Of a stretch of 64,000 nucleotides of DNA, positions 55,546 to 64,000 are shown piece after piece. The DNA lies in assembly GCA_030407315.1 (NCBI GenBank), contig JALQPE010003014.1:1-64000 (forward strand), written 5' to 3'. The stretch is from Asparagopsis taxiformis. Taxonomy: Eukaryota > Rhodophyta > Florideophyceae > Bonnemaisoniales > Bonnemaisoniaceae. Within the stretch, counting starts at the first letter, position 1. Each line of letters begins with the position of its first letter. The notes below the pieces were generated by a model. It was not told where the DNA came from. It worked only from the letters and a program-made list of their open reading frames with translations, and ran no database searches. A program made the translations under genes and the position numbers.

Positions 55546-58500
55546 ATGGCGGATACGCATTTCAGCAGTTTGTTTTCAACGGTTTGCGGCGATCAAGTGA
55601 GCGCGTCAGCGGAGTCGCGCGGACTCAAGCGCGGCGTCGATGTCAATTTGTTTGCGGACGTGGACGGTGCGGCTGTGCATATTGGGACGGCTTCGGTGAG
55701 CACTGCTGGTGGCGATGTTGGCCTTCCGCGCACGCTGCACAACCACAAGCTGCCGGAAACCGACGAGGCCGACTACATCGTCGTGCGCAACATTGCGACT
55801 AAGGACAAGTTCAAGGACCTCCCGTTCCCGTACATGTTTGATGGCGCCGAGGGACCGCCGGAGACGATGGGTGGAGCATACGCCGCGGCGTTTTACCCTT
55901 GGGATACTCGGATGATGCGCCCCGCTGCGGAGGATGGCCCTAGCGACATTCGTACCCCTGCTGCAGCGTCAAACTTCAACGCAGCGACGAACCAGGCCAG
56001 CTCGGGACGGATGCCCAGTACCGGTCCGGCAGGCGAAATCACTGGTTCGGGGGGTACGAAGCATCCAGCACGCTCCGTCCCGGTTTCGGGAGGCACGAAG
56101 CGCCCTGCTCGCTCTGCAAGACCCTCCAGTGGAGGCACGAAGCACCCTGCTCGCTCCAACGTCACCGAAGCTACTACGCAGGACGTAACCGAAGTGGACG
56201 ACGAACCGGAGGTGGCGGAAAGCATTCGTGAGCAGCAGGGGACGCAAATTACGGTGCCCAAGTTTGTGACGTCGGATTACGTCGGAGAAGGAGCGACTGT
56301 GCTGGTGAGGCAGCTAGTGGAACCGGCCGTGACCCTTCGGGATGTGAAAGAAGACCACGTGGAGGACCTGCGCAACAATATGTTGGCTGTGGGGTATGTG
56401 AGCTCTTCGCGTATCACTGTGACGGTGCTGAGGTCGCAGAACACGCATCTGCCCGCCGACACGCGTCTGTTCCAGAATGGCAAATTCCATGCCAATGCGA
56501 ACGTGACCGTGATCGACGGACTGCATCGTCTCAATGCTATGCATAGCATTGCCGATGACTTCACGCGCCTCACCCGTATGCACAGAACCAAGCTGCCACA
56601 GGACGCAAACCGCTTGCGCTGGGTTACTCAGCCTCTGGATGTGTACTACCTTCGCCGCAAGGACGACAGTGATCTTCAGCCTCATGAGATCATCCACAAG
56701 AGTGCAGAGTCGAACCATACGACTGGGACGCAACTGACGGAGCGCTCCCTGGTTCGAATCTTGTCGTCCATCCAGCAGTTCATCCGTACGATTGCTGTTG
56801 CAAATAACGTGGAAAACGCTGGCGACTTGCGTGAGTCTGATGTCATCCGAACATTGTTCGAGGCGCAGTTCATGGGGATGATGAATTCAACGAACACGGC
56901 CCGGCGGTGGACGCGTTTGGCTATAGCAACGCTGAAGCATCCTGTTCTCGACGAAGTGTTGCGTGAGCTGAACAATTCCGAGCGCCGCAACGAGATTGGG
57001 ATAACGCACCTGGACCACAAGATAGTGCGCGAGTTGCTGGAAGAAAACTTTGTCTTCGTCTTGCGTGGTCTTTCGGAGTACTTGAACCCTGCTCATGGTG
57101 GACGTCCGGATGGACGCTTTGACGTGAACGACTTCTATACATACGTCCGTCGCGTGACTGCAATAGCAAATTCTCTGTACGCTGCGTATGGGCGCCCAAA
57201 GAGTATTATGCGCAAGTCATTTCTGAGCACAGAGATGGCAATTGGGTCGGTTAAGCAGCCGAAGGAGTTGCAATGGCATCTCACCAATGCCATTGCAATG
57301 TATAGAGGGGACGACCGGAGCAGTGAGGTTCGAATGCGACGGAGAACCACGCGTTTACAGGATTTGGAAACGAACTTGAAAGAGTTTTTCAATCCGACAT
57401 TGAAGAAGAAGACTAAGGCTCGACGCAAACGCCGCCCTTCTGCTGCCAATGTGAGACTCACTCACAAGAAGCAGCGGAATGTCGAACATGAGCCTGCTTC
57501 GCATGGCATCCGCCGCCGTTCACAGCGACTTCGCTCGACGGGGAGCACACGCCTCGAGGAAGAAGAGCCGGTTGTGGTACAACAATCCGCCGGGGAAGAA
57601 GAGCAGGCCGTTGTTGATAAACCCACCGATCAACAACAAGCCACTGCTTCCGGTGATGAGGTTGACGAAGACTCCGCCCGTTCCCCCGATTCTGCCGTTG
57701 AGATTGTCCCCCAAGATAACCAACGTGCTGGTGCGACTCCCTCCAACCAAGAATCTGTCCATACCGCTTCGGACGAGGAAGACAAACAGGGTGCAGACGT
57801 GGGCCAAGTCGAAAGCAAGGGGGTCCGCGAAGTGACAATTACATTCACTGTTCCGGAAGGAGTGGAAGTCGATGAAGACGGTTACATCGTTCGTGACTCT
57901 CCTTCTGAACACGACCTCCTGTTCGACGACCGGATGCCATCTCTTCCCGACGATTTCGAAGTCAAAGACCGAGCTGAAGGGCATCATCTGGCGCAGCGTC
58001 CCGCGGACGTCATCGCATCGGTGAGGGTTGGCTGTCTGCCCCCGATTGAGCTCAGGTTGTTATTGGAGAGTGTGGAAATCGATGAGGAGGGCAGAGAGGT
58101 GAGGTATTTGAAGCAAGTGGCGATGGACCCTGTGTTTGAGGGGCTGCATATTCCGGAACAACATCGGGCTCGTCATCTTGTTTTCGAGATCGACACCATC
58201 TATCCGATGTTTTTCGCAGCGTGGAAGATGGCTGCCAAGGCGATGTGTGAGCCTACATCGACGTTTCTACCCTCGAGGCTGGACTTCGCCCAGGTTGCGC
58301 GAATGTCTACAAGCTGGAAGGATTCGTATGAGGCCGGCACTGGTATGGCGTACTTCCACAATTGCCGAACGGAAATCAACGAGCGAGGGTATACGGTGAT
58401 GCACAATTTCGCGGATGTAAGCTACCTCGATGCGTCGGACAAGTTCCCATTTGACTTGGGTCTCATGGAAGAAATTCCTAACCAGGAATTGTTTCGGTAC

Positions 58501-59502
58501 TTTTTGGGAACGTGGGAGGGGGAGGAGGTGCACAAGGACCCTGGGAACCGGCAGCTGTGGAGTCCCATTGTCAATACTGGGGACGATGAAACAGATGAGA
58601 AGAACCGGAATGAGGGGAGGGCTCGCTTCACGTCTACGCGCCACTGCCTGGTTGACTATGCCGAGAACGATGAGACGCATATCGACCGGTTCAAGTTTGT
58701 GACGCGGCGAGCCCTGCTGGATGTGTGGTTGGGAATCCTTGTCCGGCTGATAGGGCTGGAGGAGTGCGGTTTACCGGGAGAAAAACTTGTCATGCCGGCA
58801 TCTGGGGGACGGTTTTTGATAACGGGAAAGGGGTGTCCTCGGCAGGTCCCACACAATGATTTCCCTGTTCCTCCTCGCGACCGCAAAGATCAACTTCCGG
58901 GTTACTTTGTTATTGCCAACGGAGATGACCCATTCCCTATCTGGGTGTGTCCAGGGTCCCACAAGTACGTCTTTTCCAAAGCGCTGGAATTAGATATGTA
59001 CGCCAAGACGATGAAGCTGAAGAAGGTAATCGTTCCGCCACGTTCAGTCTTCATCGGTCACGGCCATGTACAACATGCCGGGGCAGGGCATGTCGACAGA
59101 GTTGTGTCACACACGACAACGAGGTATCACACGTATTTCAGGAATGCGTCGTATCCGATTCCCGACAATGTTTCGTTTGGTTTCATCAGGCGGTTGGGAT
59201 TCGAAGAAGAAGTAATCGCCAATGCTCCGCGCCGGTCTGCCAGGCAAAGTCAACCGGCACCTGTCAATGTTCGCCACAAGACAGTTGTTCCCATCCCGGT
59301 CAAGAAAGATCGTAGGCCGAAGACAGGGCAACTCGGAATCATGCGGATGAAGACGACAGAAGCTCCCAAGAAGAGAACCCTCACACCGGGTCAAAAATTC
59401 ATCTTGAGCTATTCAACTCCACAGTTGCCGATAACGCCTATTCTGCCGGGAGATCCTGAATATAGTGAGGACGAAGAGGAAGAACAATTTTCCGACGGCT
59501 AG
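55546..59502 (+). CDS. ParB-like domain fused to 2OG-Fe(II) dioxygenase (E4, intact)
   Basis: 1,318 residues from ATG 55,546. I reject a longer reading from a non-ATG codon upstream, because this ATG is conserved in E1. Residues ~165-205 hold three GGTK(H/R)PARS repeats. Residues ~235-345 match the ParB/sulfiredoxin-like pattern: VRQLVEPAVTL, VEDLRNNMLAVGYV, and VIDGLHRLNAM with DGLHR at 324-328. A helical region extends to ~620, then a basic segment (KKKTKARRKRR, a likely nuclear signal) and a long acidic linker. The dioxygenase domain is C-terminal: VPHNDFPVP (His 1103, Asp 1105), WVCPGSH, IVPPRSVFIGHGHVQHAGAG (His 1177), and TTRYHTYF (Arg 1193). The layout is closest to phytanoyl-CoA dioxygenase-like folds. 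Target base or protein unknown; an eraser/oxidiser of a DNA or histone mark is inference. Confidence 0.82.
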   Translation: MADTHFSSLFSTVCGDQVSASAESRGLKRGVDVNLFADVDGAAVHIGTASVSTAGGDVGLPRTLHNHKLPETDEADYIVVRNIATKDKFKDLPFPYMFDGAEGPPETMGGAYAAAFYPWDTRMMRPAAEDGPSDIRTPAAASNFNAATNQASSGRMPSTGPAGEITGSGGTKHPARSVPVSGGTKRPARSARPSSGGTKHPARSNVTEATTQDVTEVDDEPEVAESIREQQGTQITVPKFVTSDYVGEGATVLVRQLVEPAVTLRDVKEDHVEDLRNNMLAVGYVSSSRITVTVLRSQNTHLPADTRLFQNGKFHANANVTVIDGLHRLNAMHSIADDFTRLTRMHRTKLPQDANRLRWVTQPLDVYYLRRKDDSDLQPHEIIHKSAESNHTTGTQLTERSLVRILSSIQQFIRTIAVANNVENAGDLRESDVIRTLFEAQFMGMMNSTNTARRWTRLAIATLKHPVLDEVLRELNNSERRNEIGITHLDHKIVRELLEENFVFVLRGLSEYLNPAHGGRPDGRFDVNDFYTYVRRVTAIANSLYAAYGRPKSIMRKSFLSTEMAIGSVKQPKELQWHLTNAIAMYRGDDRSSEVRMRRRTTRLQDLETNLKEFFNPTLKKKTKARRKRRPSAANVRLTHKKQRNVEHEPASHGIRRRSQRLRSTGSTRLEEEEPVVVQQSAGEEEQAVVDKPTDQQQATASGDEVDEDSARSPDSAVEIVPQDNQRAGATPSNQESVHTASDEEDKQGADVGQVESKGVREVTITFTVPEGVEVDEDGYIVRDSPSEHDLLFDDRMPSLPDDFEVKDRAEGHHLAQRPADVIASVRVGCLPPIELRLLLESVEIDEEGREVRYLKQVAMDPVFEGLHIPEQHRARHLVFEIDTIYPMFFAAWKMAAKAMCEPTSTFLPSRLDFAQVARMSTSWKDSYEAGTGMAYFHNCRTEINERGYTVMHNFADVSYLDASDKFPFDLGLMEEIPNQELFRYFLGTWEGEEVHKDPGNRQLWSPIVNTGDDETDEKNRNEGRARFTSTRHCLVDYAENDETHIDRFKFVTRRALLDVWLGILVRLIGLEECGLPGEKLVMPASGGRFLITGKGCPRQVPHNDFPVPPRDRKDQLPGYFVIANGDDPFPIWVCPGSHKYVFSKALELDMYAKTMKLKKVIVPPRSVFIGHGHVQHAGAGHVDRVVSHTTTRYHTYFRNASYPIPDNVSFGFIRRLGFEEEVIANAPRRSARQSQPAPVNVRHKTVVPIPVKKDRRPKTGQLGIMRMKTTEAPKKRTLTPGQKFILSYSTPQLPITPILPGDPEYSEDEEEEQFSDG

Positions 59503-59774
59503 ATAGCTTAACAACTACTACTTTGGTAAACAATTATCGAGAATATAATCATCTCCTTTATCACTTCCAATCTATGAACCTAGTATAATGTACTTCCGTT
59601 CCATGCTTTCAAACTAGATTGTCCATTCCCTCGTGGGTTGGAGCATGATTTCCAGGACGATTCCCTCACATCTCTAGACTCGATGGTCTATGGTAGAAAT
59701 AGCAGAACAATTGGGTTTGTACGTGCTTCATCGCCTACTTGCTTCCGGTAATGGGTGGACGTGCACGATACACG

Positions 59775-59932
59775 ATCAACCTGAAATGGACGTCCGGTGG
59801 ATGTCCAGCTCAGATGCATTGCTGGCCAGCCCAGAAACTCTACAATTCAGGGCAGAAAAAAATATTGCAAAAAACATCGATTTGGGCGGTCGATTGTGCC
59901 GTACGGCACACCCCCATCTCAAAAACATGCAC
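59775..59932 (+). repeat. Truncated repeat R at the right end of E4
   Basis: Palindrome GTGCCGTACGGCAC at 59,896-59,909 is intact, but the hairpin stops after CTCAAAAACATG and is followed by unrelated sequence. It marks the right breakpoint of E4, whereas E1 continues with four R units. Confidence 0.9.
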
Positions 59933-60872
59933 AGCATAAGCAATTTTTTGAAAAACCAGTAAATTTTATGGTCTGGACCACTAGAAATTAGTGGAATGGC
60001 AAACCATCAAAAAAATCCCAGAAATTACCGGCGCCGTGCCATAGATAAGTAGTGGAAATACCGTAAAGAATGTAATGGAATGGAACTGCGCCGTGGGAGT
60101 GGGTGTAAGCACCGTGACAGTTGGAATTTTCCAGTACTGTACGGAAAAATAACATTGGAAAGGACAAAGACACGTCGCGTTGGTCATGACGGTGACCAGA
60201 GGTGGCATATTCCATTATTTTTGGAAATTCTATGCTGGAATGATGGAACGGCCCGAACCATATGTATGACAGTACCATGATGGACTGGAACCATGATCTT
60301 TGATGGTCACTCCAGTCTGTGCAATGGATGGCAGCCGTAGCGGTGGAAGGACGGTAGAGAGATGGACTGGTACTGACTGTTCCCATGTGATATCCACGTA
60401 GATGAAGTCACATTTTGGATGTCCATGAGGAATATGATATCATATGGAAGAGGAGAAATGCAAAGTGTATGGCTTTAACTATCCTATCTCGATATGGTCA
60501 TTGTTTTATCATAGATAGGGTATGGTCGAAAGAATGGAACCATCTACATTGATTTTTAGCACAGATAATACGGCTTGGTTACTATTTTAGTCGCTAAAGT
60601 CTGTAATCAAGCCACTCCCCTATACACGGGATTGACCCGAATAGTGATTTTCGCCCTGGCTTTAAGCGTTAGTAGTAACATAAACGCAGTAGTAGTGTAG
60701 TTGACAACTTTTGTGGCAGTGGGGAACATTGTAGTGATTTCGTATCATACGGTAAAAATGCAAAATTGGACGTTACGGATATGGGTGAGTAGTATTGAAG
60801 AAGTCAACGAAGACTTTTCCTAAACAGAATTGCAAATTGTGGGCTCTAGTATCTTTATTTGGTGGAGGAACT
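59933..60872. other. Intergenic stretch, no supported gene
   Basis: GGAATGGAAC-like and GGACCAC words recur around 59,970-60,330, giving weak repeat character. No coding motif is seen. Confidence 0.4.
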
Positions 60873-62564
60873 ATGACCAGGCGGGAATCATTGCGAATTA
60901 AGCGCCAAAGCGAAAAAGCAATAGCGTGTCGGGAGCGTGAGCGAGCTGCAGCTGTTGATGCACTTCCGTCTGTCGGCACCCAAATAGAGGTATGGTTCCA
61001 GGTGGGGGACGACTCAATGTGGTGGAAGGCTGTGGTAGTGGAAATGAAACTTCCCGAGCAGTATCCTATTTGCTCGGGTAAACCATCAGTGGGTGACCGC
61101 ATCGATGTGGACAGAGGAGATGGCGTGTACACGCCGGAGTGGTGGAGCAGCAGGGTCAGGATTTGGATACTGCAATTGTGAAGTTGGCGACGGAGGAAAA
61201 GGATATTGCAGTAACGGAAGTGTCAAAGTGGCGGTATTCGGATTCTGTGAAGCCAAGGTATGATGAAATAGTGGTTGCAGAAGGCAGATTGTTATACGAT
61301 GCAATTCCTGAAAGGAATTACCCTTGCGTCTCCTATGAACACGTAAAATTTGTGCTGGGAAGTAAGTTAATGTCCGGGGGTCAGCCACCAACACCGTGGC
61401 GAAGGAGCAACGGAGAGGTTGTGGACTACGAAGAGGCCGGAGTGGAACATCATGTCGAATCGGATGGTGAATCTGAAGCGATGTCCCCGCAAAAGAAGAA
61501 GCCAAAAGTGGAATCGGTACTTGATTCCAACACATACAGTGGCATGGAGAAGAGGCTGAGAACACTAGAAAGTATTATTCTTTCTGGAAGTGGTGGCGAT
61601 CATCGGATGGTTTACGATGGGAAAGTTCCAATAGAACTGCACTCACGTCCACTGGACCGGTTCTATTGATGCTTTTGCGCCGCTCAGTCGAGAAAGCTGT
61701 AGAACAGGCAAACAGAGTTACGTTGTCAAACTCCGGGACAGATTTTCCGCATAGTGAGGTGGATGGTGCATGTACCAGTGGGACAGTTGTGAGTGGTCCA
61801 GTGCATATTCCTGCTTCATTGAGCACAACCGTATTCCGGGAAATGTTGAAGGGAACAACAGAGTTGTATGCAGGATGTTATTACAAAGTTTACCCTGGGC
61901 TTCATGAGGCAGTGAGCGGAACTGGTGCTGAAGCTGTGAACATTACATGTTCCAGTTTTGCAGCAGTATCGGACTTGTTAGGATTACCTCACCCGTGGCG
62001 AATGGAGTCATTGCTGCACAGACGAAAGCCTGGAGCGGCAGTGGAAGAGGAAGAAGGGGGAGTGATTAGCGGAAATCGGCCTAGGAGGCCATTGTTCTTG
62101 CGCTTGCTTGGTGCATTGTTGTGCACAGAAACGACGAACGGAGATCCATCATCTGTTGCAATTGGCAGTAGCTCGTTCTGCGTATCCGGAGCAAATCGAA
62201 CACGTGGTGCCTAGTGCGCAAGAATAGTTCTGCGGTCCAAGGTCAATATGTGCATGGCATGCAGCTGAAAAAATGCCCATCGATTTGTGCCGTACATAGG
62301 AGGCCTGACGGGGATGCGAGTCGGGAAGGGTGGAAAGGTGACGGGAAGAAGAGTTTTCGTATAGAATGGCAACCGATAACGCATAAGAAAAGGGGACAGA
62401 CAGGGGATGTGTTGTGGGGAACATTTCGAATTCATATACCCTACGTCGTATTCCGAGGTTTTGGCGAACCATGGCGAATAGACAAGTTGATATCGGAAGA
62501 TCTAGTCAAAGATGTGGTGGGGTATAACTTTTCAGACAAAAGGGCAGAGGAGTACATAAAATGA
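60873..62564 (+). pseudogene. Unknown charged protein broken into four overlapping frames
   Basis: ATG at 60,873 opens a basic segment (RRESLRIKRQSEKAIACRER) and then VGTQIEVWFQVGDDSMWWKAVVVEM, which resembles a Tudor/chromo-type barrel start. The frame then shifts at 61,139-61,181, again at 61,666-61,669 (stop TGA overlapping ATG), and again near 62,214. All three shifts are in the same direction (-1). Pieces include SVSYEHVKF-like and acidic segments, SPQKKKPKVE (a likely nuclear signal), MEKRLRTLESIIL (short heptads), and a C-terminal part with FRIHIPYVVFRGFGEPWRID. No known family is recognised. It may be an accessory gene of another element, by analogy with the coiled-coil gene of E3. 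Confidence 0.45.
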
Positions 62565-62870
62565 TACCAGTAGTGCAATGAATAAAGCAAAAACGGTTCT
62601 GCCAGGCTAATAGAGACACATGTATACTGAGAACTAGAGGCAAACAATGCCAGGTTACGTAGGCAAAGATAGCAGAACAGTAAACAGAAATCTACACATC
62701 AATTAAAGAAATACCAAGTTCATCATCTTCCTCTAGAGGTACACAATGAACATTAGATGCTACCCTGGCTGTTGGGTTTTCGTAGGATTGTTCCATCTGT
62801 GTGGCATTAGAATCGAACCGCACCGACATGTATTCCTCTGCAGTGATGTTTCTCTTCTTCCTAATAATAC
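62565..62870. other. Intergenic stretch
   Basis: About 300 bases between two converging coding regions; no feature seen. Confidence 0.4.
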
Positions 62871-64000
62871 CTAGAAGGCAATCACCCCCATGAGGTAGTC
62901 ACGGAGGTCGATGTGACCCCATGTAACACGCAGAGGGAAACCATCATTCCCGAAATTACCGGTAGGCGCCATTGTAAGGGCTGTGGTGAATAACCCGTGC
63001 AGGCAAATTGCAATGCGATAACATGCCTGAATTGAATGGGGTTCGTGACAGAGCATCTCGAGTTGTGTGCATTGGCAGAAACTACACAACAATATCATAG
63101 CTAATGTAAGAAAAGAAAAAGAACAGACGGCCAATCTCTCAACCGGGGCCTTTGTACCTGCATTGCAGGAGCCGTCTACGGCGCCGCTAACCTGAACTTT
63201 GTAAGTAACCTGAATGTGAAGCTCAGGTCGACTCAAAATAAAATCCGAGAAGATATCATCATTTTTGGAATAGACAGCTTGAGACTCATCCCCTGTGCCG
63301 TAAGCTTTCGAAGTTATCGGAATTTTTTCAGATGGACACATATCCAATGCAGAAATGTCATTGTCAGGCGAAAGAGAAACTTTAGCCTGCATATCTCGAT
63401 GGATGAGGAAGAATGCATGTTTGACTAATTCCATTTTCATCTGCTTCCGGGAAGTATTGAAAAACTGTGTGAGCTGCCGCAGTGCCGAAGTAACGATCGG
63501 AATGGACTGTAAGTCCGAAGGAGAAAGATTAGATACACAAGAAGACGAAGATGAGGAAGAACCAGTACGGCGCTGTTCTCCTTTAGAACCCGAGAGTCGG
63601 CGACGTTTCGAATAATTGATTGGTAGAGTTGTGGACTGTGGCGCAGGTCGATCTGTTTCCGTTGGCATCGAAATATCCATGGCATGGAAAAGAGCCCGCT
63701 GCGAAATCTGCAACCAAGCAGGCTTATTGATTGGCACGATGGTTGCATTGCGAAGTGCGTAGTCACGAGAAATGGTATTGCTGTTCAGGTCATCCTCCTC
63801 CCCAGGGTCAAGGGTACCAGAATTCCTCGTCGCCGAATCCTTCCATCGCACAATTCTGTCATTTGCCATAGAAATAAACGCAGTTCCGACAATAGCACGT
63901 TTCAGGAACACATGCTTTTTCCCTACAGCTGTTCCAATTAGGGATTTCTTGGACTGCCTGACCTCAGAATTAGAACTGGATGTCTGAGAGAAGGAAAGGG
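62871..64000 (-). CDS. Unknown protein, N-terminus beyond the window
   Basis: A minus-strand frame, open from the right window edge to a stop at 62,871, with no need for a start inside. It has Ser-rich stretches (SSSSSSSCVSN), a KRRRLSGSKGEQRRTG basic segment, and a region LRQLTQFFNTSRKQMKMELVKHAFFLIHRD. Near 63,101-63,157 a hydrophobic insert can be removed as a 57-base GTACAA...TACATTAG intron without changing frame, which would restore a more ordinary sequence. No family recognised. It converges with the broken gene at 60,873-62,564. Confidence 0.45.
   Translation of the reverse strand, partial: LSFSQTSSSNSEVRQSKKSLIGTAVGKKHVFLKRAIVGTAFISMANDRIVRWKDSATRNSGTLDPGEEDDLNSNTISRDYALRNATIVPINKPAWLQISQRALFHAMDISMPTETDRPAPQSTTLPINYSKRRRLSGSKGEQRRTGSSSSSSSCVSNLSPSDLQSIPIVTSALRQLTQFFNTSRKQMKMELVKHAFFLIHRDMQAKVSLSPDNDISALDMCPSEKIPITSKAYGTGDESQAVYSKNDDIFSDFILSRPELHIQVTYKVQVSGAVDGSCNAGTKAPVERLAVCSFSFLTLAMILLCSFCQCTQLEMLCHEPHSIQACYRIAICLHGLFTTALTMAPTGNFGNDGFPLRVTWGHIDLRDYLMGVIAF

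Larger units (their letters stand above)
48953..59932. mobile_element. Element copy E4 (intact methyltransferase-SET and ParB-dioxygenase)
   Basis: Runs from an R repeat in reverse orientation at the left to a truncated R at the right. Contents are methyltransferase-SET (-), R, flank, three R repeats, then ParB-dioxygenase (+). It matches E1 except for the inverted block. The right end breaks inside the R hairpin (after CTCAAAAACATG at 59,930). Both genes are open. No transposase lies between the limits. Confidence 0.7.

Noticed and set aside
49378..59502. Bacterial or phage origin of the region, since ParB-methyltransferase sets occur in phages
   Set aside because: The SET domain, Plavaka and hAT transposases, lack of ribosome-binding sites, long intergenic repeats and long 5' leaders all point to a eukaryotic host. 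Ancient transfer of single domains from bacteria or phages remains possible.

Overview
The window looks like a transposon-rich, gene-poor stretch of a nuclear genome from an intron-poor eukaryote. The long open frames match eukaryotic cut-and-paste transposases (Plavaka/KDZ/CACTA-like and hAT) and SET-domain proteins, so this is not bacterial sequence. A red alga of the Chondrus or Gracilaria type would fit, but that is a weak inference. I see no rRNA, tRNA, CRISPR array or ordinary housekeeping gene.

Layout. 1-12.6 kb: element copy E1, with a broken DNA methyltransferase-SET gene and a broken ParB-like/dioxygenase gene, set among many copies of a palindromic repeat (called R here). 12.6-18.6 kb: a purine-rich tract, a 0.78-kb direct repeat, and the C-terminal remnant of another transposon protein. 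18.65-24.06 kb: hAT transposase remnant between two CAGT/ACTG-rich repeat tracts, with an unrelated charged, possibly Gag-like gene inside. 24.5-40.5 kb: element E2, with a transposase, two tandem ParB-like/dioxygenase genes and an opposing methyltransferase-SET gene; its intergenic spaces are filled with palindromic arrays. 40.6-48.8 kb: minisatellites, then E3 with a second, different transposase and a divergently related coiled-coil gene on the other strand. 48.95-59.93 kb: E4, the intact sister of E1. 60-64 kb: a broken gene of unknown function and the end of a further unknown gene.

Main point. Two unrelated-looking element lineages (E1/E4 and E2) carry the same pair of unusual fusions. 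One is a beta-class amino-methyltransferase (DPPY/DPPF, then D(P/L)FSGT) followed by a SET domain. The other is a ParB/sulfiredoxin-like domain (DG(L/G)HR) followed by a 2-oxoglutarate/Fe(II) dioxygenase domain (HxD...H...R). This looks like a portable writer/eraser chromatin-modification kit carried by transposons. The nearest precedent I know is fungal KDZ transposons carrying TET/JBP dioxygenases; the methyltransferase-SET plus ParB-dioxygenase pairing is not one I recognise. Each lineage also has its own perfect palindromic repeat at gene borders: GTGCCGTACGGCAC in E1/E4 and AATAATACC(C)GGTATTATT in E2.

E1 and E4 differ by inversion of a ~5-kb block that contains the methyltransferase gene and is bounded by inverted R repeats. 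In E4 the two genes are divergent; in E1 they point the same way, and both E1 genes are frameshifted.
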